In this document: piece after piece, positions 33,510-40,904 of the stretch
How the letters are laid out: the number at the start of each line of letters is the position of its first letter
Position numbering within the stretch: position 1 is the stretch's first letter
NCBI GenBank assembly: GCA_029551925.1
Contig: JAKPEO010000127.1
Coordinates: forward strand, 1 to 40,904
Reading direction: 5' to 3'
From: a bacterium
GTDB taxonomy: Bacteria > JAGOBX01
Length of the DNA stretch: 40,904 nt
Notes under the pieces: model-generated
The model's input: only the letters and a program-made list of their open reading frames with translations
The model's database searches: none
Told to the model about the DNA's origin: nothing
Position numbers and translations under genes: made by a program

Positions 33510-34010
33510 TTATTTATCCCCGCTTTTTTTTAGTAATATCTCATAAAGTTTATCTTCATATTTTAATACTACTCTGTCATTTAAAATTTTTATTATGTTA
33601 GCGCCTAAAATATTATCGCCTTCTTTTACGATATTATCATTTATTATAGCATATCGCATTTTTTTTATGTCAACTATTCCAGTTAAAATTATATTTGAAA
33701 TATTAAATGCGGTTGGCTGCAAAATTTTAACTGTTTGTCTTTGACTATCGCTGCTTTTTGGCTTTTCGATAACAGTATAGACAAAAGGGTCTTTTAAATA
33801 TTGTATATTATTTTTAGGAGCAGCAGTATCAATATTGTCATTTATTTCCGGAATTGTAAAATTAGCGCGAGCATTCAATTTTGCCAATTCATCATTTATT
33901 TCTAATTTTATTGTTTGGGTGTTTGAATAATGACTGTAAAAATAATAAAACCACGATAAACAGATGATAAATATTAAAAAGTAAAATGTCGTTTTTTCTG
34001 ATGTATTCAT
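33510..34010 (-). CDS. pilP: PilP/GspC-like pilus assembly protein
   Basis: A 166-residue protein with one N-terminal membrane helix (FYFLIFIICLSWFYYFY) and a C-terminal beta domain (ILTGIVDIKKMRYAIINDNI, then KEGDNILGANIIKILNDRVVL) that matches the homology region of PilP and GspC. That domain links the inner-membrane platform to the secretin periplasmic ring. PilP is usually a lipoprotein; this one has a membrane helix instead, as GspC does. It sits between pilO and pilQ, the usual place. Confidence 0.78.
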   Translation of the reverse strand: MNTSEKTTFYFLIFIICLSWFYYFYSHYSNTQTIKLEINDELAKLNARANFTIPEINDNIDTAAPKNNIQYLKDPFVYTVIEKPKSSDSQRQTVKILQPTAFNISNIILTGIVDIKKMRYAIINDNIVKEGDNILGANIIKILNDRVVLKYEDKLYEILLKKSGDK

Positions 34011-34013
34011 ATT

Positions 34014-34550
34014 TTATTCCGTAGTATATGCAATGAATTTAATATTTAAGTTAATTGTATTTGTTTCATTTATTTTTTTTAATTCAATTTCATTCGCTTG
34101 AATTAAATATTTATTTTTGTTCACTAATTCAAAGAACGAAAGTATATTTTTGAACGATCCTTGTAAATTTATATTTAAAAAATTATTGATATAATAATCC
34201 GAATATTTTACAGATTTTCCAGTATTCGATGAAATTATCTTTGCGCCGCTGTTATTAGCCGCAGCATAAATATCTGAAATAATATTTAACAATTCACTTT
34301 TGTTTTTTATTAAATAAAATTCTAATTCTTTGTTTTTTTCTTTATTAATTAAATATTCGATTTTTTTTTCGAGCAGTTCTGCATATTTTATTTTTTCATT
34401 TGCGATTTCTGTTTTTTGCTGGATTAATAAATTTTTTTGGTCGTCGATTTTTTTTAAAGCAGCGTCTAATATGTATAATTTCCATAAAATCAAAAAAGAT
34501 ATTGTTGAGACAATTACAAGTTTTTTTAAATCTTTCGGAGATATTTTCAT
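34014..34550 (-). CDS. pilO: Pilus assembly protein PilO
   Basis: A 178-residue inner-membrane protein: short cytoplasmic start, one helix (LVIVSTISFLILWKLYIL), a coiled coil (QKTEIANEKIKYAELLEKKIEYL is within it) and a ferredoxin-like outside domain (NIFLNINLQG-type strands; SFFELVNKNKYLIQANEIEL). It pairs with PilN to carry the platform. It overlaps pilMN by 4 bases, with AGAGGCG 9 bases before the ATG. Confidence 0.85.
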   Translation of the reverse strand: MKISPKDLKKLVIVSTISFLILWKLYILDAALKKIDDQKNLLIQQKTEIANEKIKYAELLEKKIEYLINKEKNKELEFYLIKNKSELLNIISDIYAAANNSGAKIISSNTGKSVKYSDYYINNFLNINLQGSFKNILSFFELVNKNKYLIQANEIELKKINETNTINLNIKFIAYTTE

Positions 34551-36127
34551 AATAATTGCGCCTCTTTAAGCGTAGCATTTATTTGAAATCTCATTAATTC
34601 TAAGTTTCTGAATGTTCCGCGGCTGCTGTTTTCTAAATTTATAGAATGGAATAATCCGCTGCTGTCTAATTTTAAAATGAATTCAGGAATAATCTGAACA
34701 TCAGCGCTCCAGCCCTCAATAATAATTTCAGTTGGAGAATTAAAATCTTTAGTATTTATATTTATTCTTGTTAATGTTATGCCGTTTGGCGTAGAATTTC
34801 CGATCATCGTTAATATTTTTTGATAATTATAATCTTTTTTTTCTATTGCTGTTTTGAACTGTTTATTTATGGTTACTATTGTTTGCGCAGCAAGATAATT
34901 TGATAATTCTTGATTTTTATTCTTTATTTCATTTAGTAATTCATTGTATTTTTTTGTTGATTGGCTGTAAATATTGGAAATTAACGACGGTAATATCAAC
35001 ATAGTTATTATTAATAATCCGCCAGCAATTTTATTTTTTAGCGAGCCAAATAAAAAAACTTCATCAGACGATAATGTAATACTCGATTTTTGGAATTTTG
35101 TTAAATCAATAATATTTTTCTTTGATAAATTTTGAATTACTGAAATTAGATGTTTTTTTGTAAGCGGAATATCAGCTGATATATTTGGAAAATTTAATTT
35201 TGTAAATTCTTTGTTGAATTCCGTTGAGAACATTTTTTGAAGTCCGTTGATTTCGCTAAATTCGCCAAACATATAAAAGAATTCTATTTGATTTACTCTG
35301 AAATTACTTAAAATATATGCTGTTGTTTTTTTTGTCTCGTTGATAATGTTTGTAAGACTATTTTTTAGAGCATTAGAAAAGTTTATGTATTTGTCAGTAG
35401 TTTCAGAAGGAGTAGAATACGGCAGAATATGAATATTGCTTATTGTTTTTAGCAATTCATTAGTATCATCGATTTTATAATAATTTTTGATAATATCTTT
35501 TAATTGTTCGGCGGAATTTTCTAATACCCTTTTATATTTTATTACGCCGTTTTCTAAATAAGATATAACAACACTTTCAAATTCCATATCAAACAATAAA
35601 ACATTTTTATTTGCAAATAATGAGTGGTGGTATTTATCTAATAATTCTTCGATTATAGTTTCTTCTGAAATTATCAGGTCGATTTTATAATTGTATTGTT
35701 TTAAGACAGAGTTGATAATATCAATTATTTTTCGCGTTACAATTTCAATTTTGAAAATTTGCTTTTTTTGAGCATCCTCGATTATCGCATTTAATAGTTT
35801 GCAGTTCCACCGAAAATTATCTAATTTGTTAGCGTATAATTTAGCAAGTTCCCAGTAAAGCGCATCGCTGTAATTTCGTGAAAAGGGGATTTTTACAATG
35901 CGCTGAATAACGATGTCTGCCCCTAAAATTACTGACGCTTGTAAATTAGAGTGGCTTTTAGGAATGCGATTTAAAGCATCTTGCAATTGCTGTGTTAAAT
36001 CAATATCTTTATTAAGATTTTTTGAATAATGATAAAGATATTTGTCGTTTTTTAATATTGCTATCTGAATATTTTTATTTGATAAATAAATTATTAGTTG
36101 ATTGCCTTTATTAAAAAATAAATTCAT
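34547..36127 (-). CDS. PilM-PilN fusion protein
   Basis: A 526-residue fusion. Residues 1 to about 345 are PilM, an actin-like ATP-binding cytoplasmic protein (VLLFDMEFESVVISYLENG; IEFFYMFGEFSEINGL). Then comes one membrane helix (about 366-387) and a PilN-type outside domain (coiled coil, then NGITLTRININTKDF and IIEGWSADVQIIPEFI). In most pilus systems these are two proteins joined through the short PilN N-terminus; here they are one chain, as in GspL of type II secretion. It heads the operon. The promoter leaves almost no leader before the ATG. Confidence 0.88.
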   Translation of the reverse strand: MNLFFNKGNQLIIYLSNKNIQIAILKNDKYLYHYSKNLNKDIDLTQQLQDALNRIPKSHSNLQASVILGADIVIQRIVKIPFSRNYSDALYWELAKLYANKLDNFRWNCKLLNAIIEDAQKKQIFKIEIVTRKIIDIINSVLKQYNYKIDLIISEETIIEELLDKYHHSLFANKNVLLFDMEFESVVISYLENGVIKYKRVLENSAEQLKDIIKNYYKIDDTNELLKTISNIHILPYSTPSETTDKYINFSNALKNSLTNIINETKKTTAYILSNFRVNQIEFFYMFGEFSEINGLQKMFSTEFNKEFTKLNFPNISADIPLTKKHLISVIQNLSKKNIIDLTKFQKSSITLSSDEVFLFGSLKNKIAGGLLIITMLILPSLISNIYSQSTKKYNELLNEIKNKNQELSNYLAAQTIVTINKQFKTAIEKKDYNYQKILTMIGNSTPNGITLTRININTKDFNSPTEIIIEGWSADVQIIPEFILKLDSSGLFHSINLENSSRGTFRNLELMRFQINATLKEAQLL

Positions 36128-36133
36128 AAATCC

Positions 36134-36162
36134 ATTTTACTTTTTTATAAAATTAAAGTCAA
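36134..36162 (-). promoter_or_regulatory. Promoter of the pilus operon, predicting a leaderless mRNA
   Basis: On the minus strand TTGACT (36157-36162) and TAAAAT (36134-36139) are 17 bp apart. The A of the start codon (36127) is 7 bases after the -10 box, where transcription would be expected to start, and no Shine-Dalgarno sequence is present. Confidence 0.65.
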
Positions 36163-36173
36163 TAAAAAATTGA

Positions 36174-36221
36174 AAATTTAGCATTTGTGTTTGAAAATCT
36201 AAAAGTACAAATGCTAAATTT
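36174..36221 (-). terminator. glgP: Strong hairpin terminator after glycogen phosphorylase
   Basis: A perfect 15-bp stem (36174-36188 with 36207-36221, core AGCATTTG with CAAATGCT) with an 18-base loop starts 3 bases after the glgP stop. On the minus strand it is followed by TTCAATTTTTTATTG, a broken T run. The pilus-operon promoter begins 12 bases further on. Confidence 0.75.
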
Positions 36222-36224
36222 ATT

Positions 36225-38747
36225 TTATTCTTTATAATCAATTTTTATTGGTTTAACTTTCCAAATTTTTTCAGCGTATTCATTTATCGCTCTATCACTC
36301 GAAAAAAAGCCCATATTCGCAATGTTATGCAGCATCATTTTCAACCATTTATTTGTATTTCTATAATCGCGATTAATTTGCTCGTGGGTTTTTATATAAT
36401 TTTCAAAATCTGCTAATAAGAAATACTGGTCAGCGATACTGCCATGATAACCATACAACAGACTCTCATAAATCGGTCTAAATAAATTAGTATCGCCGTC
36501 CGCTAATTCGCCGGATATCATCATATCCAATACTCTTTTTAATTTTGGATTTTTTTGATAATATTCGCGCGGATTATAACGATTGGTTTTTATTAATTCT
36601 GATATTTCTTCAGCTTTTAATCCGAAAATATATATGTTCTCATCTCCGACTTCTTGCTTGATTTCAATATTCGCTCCGTCTAATGTGCCGATTGTCAATG
36701 CTCCGTTTAGTGCGTATTTCATATTGCCTGTGCCTGATGCTTCTTTGCCAGCAGTTGAAATTTGCTCGCTTACATCAGCAGCAGGGATGATTATTTGCGC
36801 TAATGAAACATTATAATTAGCTAAAAATACTACTTTGATTTTATCGTTTATTCGTTTATCATTGTTTATTAATTTAGATGTGTTATTGATTAATTTTATA
36901 ATTAGTTTTGCCATAAAATAGCCCGGCGCAGATTTGCCTGAAAATATAAATGTCATAGGATTTATATCTAAATTTGGATTGTCTTTAAGTTGATTGTATA
37001 AATGCAAAATATGCAGAACATTTAATAATTGCCGTTTGTATTCGTGCATTCTTTTAGTCTGACAATCGAATATAGAATTTATATCTAAATTTATATTTTG
37101 TTCATTTGAGACATATTGCGCCAATCTTTTTTTATTGTGTTTTTTTATTTGCGCCAATTGCTCTAAAAATTCTTTGTCATTTTCAAATTTTAATAATTTC
37201 TTTAATTCATACAAATCAATAGTCCATTTATCACCGATTTTTTCTGTTATAAGTTCCGCGAGTTTTGGATTTGCTAATAGCAACCATCTGCGCTGGGTTA
37301 TGCCGTTTGTAATATTGATAAATTTGCCTGGATAAATTTTATTGAATTCGGCAAATATTTCATTTTTTATTATTTCAGAATGCAAGCCGGCTACACCGTT
37401 CACTTTATGAGAACCGATAATAGCAAGATTCGCCATTTTTACAAATTTTTCACCGCCTTCTTCAATAATCGAAAGTTCGCGCACCATACTATCTGTCGCT
37501 GAATGTTCAACTCTTATTTTTGTTAAAAATTGACAATTGATGTCAAATATTAATTGCATATGTCTCGGCAGTAAATTTTGCATTAGATTTAATGGCCATT
37601 TTTCTAATGCTTCCGGCAGAACAGTATGATTGGTATAGCCGAAAGTTTTTGATGTTATCTCCCACGCTTTTTTAAATGGGAGATTATACTCGTCAACTAA
37701 TATTCTCATTAATTCCGGTATTGCTAATGTAGGATGAGTATCGTTTAATTGTATTGCGACTTTATCTGGAAGTTTGTTGAAATCATCATAACTTTTTGTG
37801 AAGCGTCTCATTATATCTTGCAATGTAGCCGAAACAAAAAAATACTGCTGTTTTAATCGCAATTCTTTACCTTCGTATATATTGTCGTTTGGATATAAGA
37901 CGCGCGAAATATTTTCAGAATAATTTTTGTCTTCGACAGCTTTGATATAATCGCCGTGATTGAATATTTTTAAATCAAATTGTTTTGATGAGCGTGCACC
38001 CCATAATCGCAAAGTATTAACAGTGTTATTGCGATAGCCAATTATAGGAATATCGTATGGTATTGCTAATACTTCTTTGGTATCAACCCATTTATAGCGT
38101 TCTTTACCGTTTTCATCAAAATATCTTTCTAATTTTCCAAAGAATTTCACAGTCTGCGAATATTCAGGTCTCTCTATTTCCCAAGGATATCCGTATTGCA
38201 GCCAGACTTCTGGTTCTTCAACTTGATAACCGTCTTTTATTATTTGATTGAATATTCCGAATTCATATCTTATTCCATAGCCGTAGCCCGGATAACCTAA
38301 TGTCGCCATTGAATCTAAATAACAAGCGGCTAATCTTCCTAAACCGCCGTTTCCCAAGCCGGCGTCAGATTCTATTTCGATTAATTTTTGAAAATCATAA
38401 CCGAAATTTTTTACTACATATTTTGTTTTTTCGTATAAATCAATGTTGATTAAATTATTTAAAATTAATCTGCCTAATAAAAATTCTAATGATAGATAAT
38501 ATACTCTTTTCGCATCTTTAGTATAATATGTTTGCTGTGTCTTATTCCAACGCTCTACTATTCTATCTCTTATAGCCCAGCATAAACTTAAATATTTATC
38601 ATAGTCAGTCGCTAAAAAATCTTCTTTTGCTCGCGTGTAATGGAGATGATCAAGAATGGATAATCTTAATCCTTCGGCAGTCATTTGTTTTCTATATGTC
38701 GCTAAAAATTCTTCGTTTGTTATTTCATTGTTTTTTTTTTCAACCAT
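36225..38747 (-). CDS. glgP: Glycogen/starch phosphorylase
   Basis: An 840-residue cytoplasmic enzyme that removes glucose 1-phosphate from the ends of alpha-1,4-glucans with phosphate. It has full family length and the PLP site EASGTGNMKYALNGALTIGTLDGANIEI, where the Lys of NMK holds the cofactor. Other matches are ESDAGLGNGGLGRLAACYLDSMATLGYPGYGYGIRYEFG-type segments, AIQLNDTHPTLAIPELMRIL, NGITQRRWLL and RMHEYKRQLLNVLHI. Regulation by phosphorylation or AMP cannot be judged. GGGGAGG lies close before the ATG. It stands alone, with promoter and terminator, and no other glycogen gene is in the window. Confidence 0.97.
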   Translation of the reverse strand: MVEKKNNEITNEEFLATYRKQMTAEGLRLSILDHLHYTRAKEDFLATDYDKYLSLCWAIRDRIVERWNKTQQTYYTKDAKRVYYLSLEFLLGRLILNNLINIDLYEKTKYVVKNFGYDFQKLIEIESDAGLGNGGLGRLAACYLDSMATLGYPGYGYGIRYEFGIFNQIIKDGYQVEEPEVWLQYGYPWEIERPEYSQTVKFFGKLERYFDENGKERYKWVDTKEVLAIPYDIPIIGYRNNTVNTLRLWGARSSKQFDLKIFNHGDYIKAVEDKNYSENISRVLYPNDNIYEGKELRLKQQYFFVSATLQDIMRRFTKSYDDFNKLPDKVAIQLNDTHPTLAIPELMRILVDEYNLPFKKAWEITSKTFGYTNHTVLPEALEKWPLNLMQNLLPRHMQLIFDINCQFLTKIRVEHSATDSMVRELSIIEEGGEKFVKMANLAIIGSHKVNGVAGLHSEIIKNEIFAEFNKIYPGKFINITNGITQRRWLLLANPKLAELITEKIGDKWTIDLYELKKLLKFENDKEFLEQLAQIKKHNKKRLAQYVSNEQNINLDINSIFDCQTKRMHEYKRQLLNVLHILHLYNQLKDNPNLDINPMTFIFSGKSAPGYFMAKLIIKLINNTSKLINNDKRINDKIKVVFLANYNVSLAQIIIPAADVSEQISTAGKEASGTGNMKYALNGALTIGTLDGANIEIKQEVGDENIYIFGLKAEEISELIKTNRYNPREYYQKNPKLKRVLDMMISGELADGDTNLFRPIYESLLYGYHGSIADQYFLLADFENYIKTHEQINRDYRNTNKWLKMMLHNIANMGFFSSDRAINEYAEKIWKVKPIKIDYKE

Positions 38748-38791
38748 AAAGCCTCCCCAAAAAAAATATCAAAAAACATAATAAAAAAAAT

Positions 38792-38819
38792 ATTATACTT
38801 TATTTTTTTAAATAATCAA
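38792..38819 (-). promoter_or_regulatory. Promoter of glgP
   Basis: On the minus strand TTGATT (38814-38819) and a perfect TATAAT (38792-38797) are 16 bp apart. A leader of about 38 bases leads to GGGGAGG and the ATG at 38747. Confidence 0.65.
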
Positions 38820-38839
38820 ATGTTTTTTTGAAAAAATAC

Positions 38840-38867
38840 TTGATAAATTATAAAATTTATATAAAAT
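38840..38867 (+). promoter_or_regulatory. Promoter of the RMD1-family gene
   Basis: TTGATA (38840-38845) and TAAAAT (38862-38867) are 16 bp apart, with the start expected near 38874 and GTGGGA before the ATG at 38900. It lies back to back with the glgP promoter, the -35 boxes 20 bp apart. Confidence 0.6.
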
Positions 38868-38899
38868 ACTAATTAATTTTTTAAGTGGGATAATTTTAG

Positions 38900-39721
38900 A
38901 TGAAAATAAAAATAAGAGCATTTGATTTAGGCGAAAATATAGATTTTTCTAAACTTTCTAATGCATTAGGCGTAATGCAAGTAACGAAATGGGAAGATCC
39001 ATTAATTGTAGATTATTTGGATAATCGCGTATTTATTTATCAATTTGGTGCGATTGTATTTCTTAATCATACAGAAAAAGAATCGTTTGATTTTATAGAA
39101 GAATTACAAACTAAAATTTTTAAAAAGTTTAATTTTGGCAGAACAGATACAATTGATTATTCTATAGTTTCATCTGCGCCAGCCAGTGAAATAAAAAATT
39201 GGAATGACGAGGAATTTTATTTTGACCATTATGATGAAACTATTTATTTTAATGCTAATTTTTTTAGCGAGAAATATCTAAAAATTATTGCTTTTACAAT
39301 AGCGCAAAGCGTAGTATTAGATAGATATAATAAACTTTCAGAAGAATTAGAAGAAGAAGTTGAGCGCATATTAAATTGGTTCAAGCGCTATAAAAAGATT
39401 TTGCCGATTTTGACGAATCGCGCGCTTGATAAAACTATAAAAGTTTTGAAATTGCGCCACAATATTATTTCAGATTTGATGATTTTGGATAAGCCGGCGC
39501 TTACTTGGGAGAATACTGCATTTGACGAATTTTATAATGTCTTATCTAATCATTTGGAGCTTACGCGCCGCTATCGAACAATATCGTCAAAACTTGATTA
39601 TGCGTTGGATACAGCGCAGTCATTATCTGGTATGTCCGAACACAGCCGCGCAAATTTTTTGGAATTATTGATTGTTTTACTGATACTTTGGGAAATTATT
39701 TGGGCGATATTTAAAAAATAA
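38900..39721 (+). CDS. RMD1/DUF155-family protein
   Basis: A 273-residue protein of the RMD1 (DUF155) family. The family pattern is clear: an N-terminal beta domain with the phrase VFIYQFGAIVFLNHT, a helical core (FTIAQSVVLDRYNKLSEELE), RHNIISDLMILDKPALTWEN, and a single C-terminal membrane helix (LELLIVLLILWEIIWAIFKK). Eukaryotic members are mitochondrial membrane proteins; the bacterial function is not known. It is followed after 18 bp by the aldolase gene and is probably cotranscribed with it. Confidence 0.88.
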   Translation: MKIKIRAFDLGENIDFSKLSNALGVMQVTKWEDPLIVDYLDNRVFIYQFGAIVFLNHTEKESFDFIEELQTKIFKKFNFGRTDTIDYSIVSSAPASEIKNWNDEEFYFDHYDETIYFNANFFSEKYLKIIAFTIAQSVVLDRYNKLSEELEEEVERILNWFKRYKKILPILTNRALDKTIKVLKLRHNIISDLMILDKPALTWENTAFDEFYNVLSNHLELTRRYRTISSKLDYALDTAQSLSGMSEHSRANFLELLIVLLILWEIIWAIFKK

Positions 39722-39739
39722 TCTTTTGTGGTGATATTT

Positions 39740-40528
39740 ATGAATATTGGTAAAAAAGTGCGATTAGAACGAATATTTAATAGAATGACAAAAAGAACTG
39801 TTATTGTGCCGCTTGACCACGGATTGACAGTCGGACCTATTGATGGAATAGTGAATATTCCGGAGACAGCAAATAAAATAGCGGACGGTGGAGCAAATGC
39901 TGTAATTATTCATAAAGGCATAGCGCTGTATGGTCATCGTGGCTACGGTAAAGATTTAGGATTGATTATGCATTTATCCGCAGGCACAATTTATTCTAAT
40001 GACGAAAAAGTAATAATTACGACAGTAGAAGAAGCACTTGAATACGGCGCTGACGCTGTGTCAGTGCATATTAATATCGGCGCTGACAGCGAAATAAAAA
40101 TGCTTAAAGAATTAGGTGAGATTTCGCGTAGCTGTAAACGCTGGGGTATGCCGCTTTTAGCAATGATGTATCCGCGCGGTCCGAAAATATCCAATCCATT
40201 TGATGTTAATTGCGTTAAACATTCAGCGCGAATCGGCGCGGAATTCGGCGTGGATATTGTAAAAACAAATTATACTGGAAGTTATGAAACTTTTAAAGAA
40301 GTAGTTGCCGGCTGCCCTGTGCCTATTGTCATTGCCGGCGGTCCGAAAATGAATAATGATATTGAATTTCTGACTATGGTCTATGATGCGATTCGTGCTG
40401 GCGCTGTCGGAGTGTCAATTGGTCGCAATATATTTCAACATCAAAATGTTATAGGTATAACAAGAGCGGTTAATGAAATTGTGCATAATAATGCAAGCGT
40501 AGAAGAAACATTGAAATTTATCAAATAA
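39740..40528 (+). CDS. 2-amino-3,7-dideoxy-D-threo-hept-6-ulosonate synthase-like aldolase
   Basis: A 262-residue class I aldolase of the DhnA/MJ0400 group. In archaea this enzyme makes the first intermediate of the alternative route to 3-dehydroquinate and aromatic amino acids; relatives act in other bacteria. Signs are [14 protein letters not shown] (substrate site), [24 protein letters not shown] with the Schiff-base Lys, IVIAGGPK and [11 protein letters not shown]. The ATG at 39740 is chosen because GGTG lies 6 bases before it; a GTG at 39728 would add four residues. No dehydroquinate synthase gene is in the window, so a role as ordinary fructose-bisphosphate aldolase is also possible. 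Confidence 0.88.
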   Translation: MNIGKKVRLERIFNRMTKRTVIVPLDHGLTVGPIDGIVNIPETANKIADGGANAVIIHKGIALYGHRGYGKDLGLIMHLSAGTIYSNDEKVIITTVEEALEYGADAVSVHINIGADSEIKMLKELGEISRSCKRWGMPLLAMMYPRGPKISNPFDVNCVKHSARIGAEFGVDIVKTNYTGSYETFKEVVAGCPVPIVIAGGPKMNNDIEFLTMVYDAIRAGAVGVSIGRNIFQHQNVIGITRAVNEIVHNNASVEETLKFIK

Positions 40529-40552
40529 TTTTTTTTAGGAGCAAATATTAAT

Positions 40553-40666
40553 ATGGAAAAATCAGACAAAGTTGAATTGATAGTTTATGTAATTTTATTT
40601 ATTATTTTTTTTGGAATTTTATCGTCGCTCGGATTGTATATACCGATAATTTTTTATGGTATTTAG
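40553..40666 (+). CDS. 37-residue membrane microprotein
   Basis: A short gene with TAGGAG about 11 bases before its ATG. The peptide starts MEKSDKVELIVYVILF and continues with a hydrophobic stretch to a final GI, so it forms one membrane helix with the charged end probably in the cytoplasm. It lies in the 164-bp gap between the aldolase and the amidohydrolase, in the same direction. No family is recognised; it could be a small subunit or regulator of a membrane protein. Confidence 0.6.
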   Translation: MEKSDKVELIVYVILFIIFFGILSSLGLYIPIIFYGI

Positions 40667-40692
40667 CCAATTAAGAAAGGCGGTAACAATAA

Positions 40693-40904
40693 ATGATATT
40701 ATTGAAAAACGGAAATATTGTTCTTGAAAATTCCGTGATAACTGCGGATATATTGATAGAAAAAGATAAAATAAAAAAAATCGGCAAACTCGCAATTAAC
40801 GAGACAAATAAATTAAAAATTATCAATGCAAGCAATAAATATATTTTTCCCGGTGCGATAGATCCGCACACTCATCACGAATTGAATTTAGGAAAAGATC
40901 GAAT
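40693..40904 (+). CDS. Dihydropyrimidinase/dihydroorotase-like amidohydrolase, N-terminal part
   Basis: The first 70 residues of a gene that runs off the window. It begins with the small beta domain of cyclic amidohydrolases (LLKNGNIVLENSVITADILI, DKIKKIGKL), followed by FPGAIDPHTHHELNLG, whose H-T-H binds the metal. Dihydropyrimidinases and hydantoinases have nearly this sequence (IDPHTHxE); they open pyrimidine or hydantoin rings. The exact substrate cannot be fixed from this part. AAAGGCGGT lies 9 bases before the ATG. Confidence 0.85.
   Translation, partial: MILLKNGNIVLENSVITADILIEKDKIKKIGKLAINETNKLKIINASNKYIFPGAIDPHTHHELNLGKDR

Noticed and set aside
1-40904. CRISPR arrays, prophage, rRNA genes, replication origin
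   Set aside because: No regularly spaced repeats, phage structural cluster, rRNA sequence or DnaA-box cluster was seen in the window.

Overview
The window is AT-rich chromosomal DNA, dense with genes and written in overlapping operons on both strands. It suggests a diderm, flagellated, piliated bacterium. Outer-membrane evidence is a 944-residue protein with a predicted C-terminal beta-barrel ending in Phe, a PilQ secretin, several lipoproteins and a type IV pilus assembly operon. Motility is shown by a large flagellin behind a sigma-28-type promoter. The replicative polymerase is nevertheless of PolC type, typical of Firmicutes, Thermotogota and Fusobacteriota. I cannot name the phylum; a deep-branching or candidate lineage is plausible.

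Layout, left to right. Positions 1-370 hold the end of an IS1380-type insertion sequence with the start of its transposase. Next come deoD and tRNA-Leu(UAG) on the minus strand, back to back with rplM-rpsI-argJ on the plus strand. rplM has a hairpin leader, and argJ begins inside rpsI. A membrane-anchored TPR-like protein and an ADP-ribosylglycohydrolase homologue that lacks its N-terminal metal ligands follow. Then come polC, whose proofreading domain looks inactivated, and a GT-C-type membrane glycosyltransferase.

From 18.2 kb down to 11.4 kb, a five-gene minus-strand operon encodes the TPR/beta-barrel protein, a TPR/FnIII lipoprotein, a second lipoprotein, a helical secreted protein and a sensor histidine kinase with no response regulator beside it. 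Just upstream is a fusion of an ATP-grasp enzyme with an FMN alpha-hydroxy-acid dehydrogenase, with a four-cysteine cluster at the joint. A 619-bp intergenic region then carries the flagellin promoter and a folded leader that contains a 38-codon ORF.

Flagellin (with repeated beta modules in its variable region), a small unknown protein and a ZIP metal transporter follow. The operon prfB (programmed +1 frameshift) - DUF5693-like protein - ftsE - ftsX - envC joins translation termination to control of septal wall hydrolysis. Converging on it is the pilus operon pilMN (fused) - pilO - pilP - pilQ - gspN, whose promoter predicts a leaderless mRNA. Glycogen phosphorylase (minus strand) lies upstream of that operon, with a strong hairpin between them. 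The right end holds an RMD1/DUF155 protein, an archaeal-type aromatic-pathway aldolase, a 37-residue membrane microprotein and the start of a dihydropyrimidinase-like amidohydrolase.

The strongest leads are the PolC proofreading loss, the ATP-grasp/FMN fusion, the envelope operon ending in a histidine kinase, and the structured flagellin leader with its small ORF. All domain calls come from reading the sequence by eye; no database search was possible.
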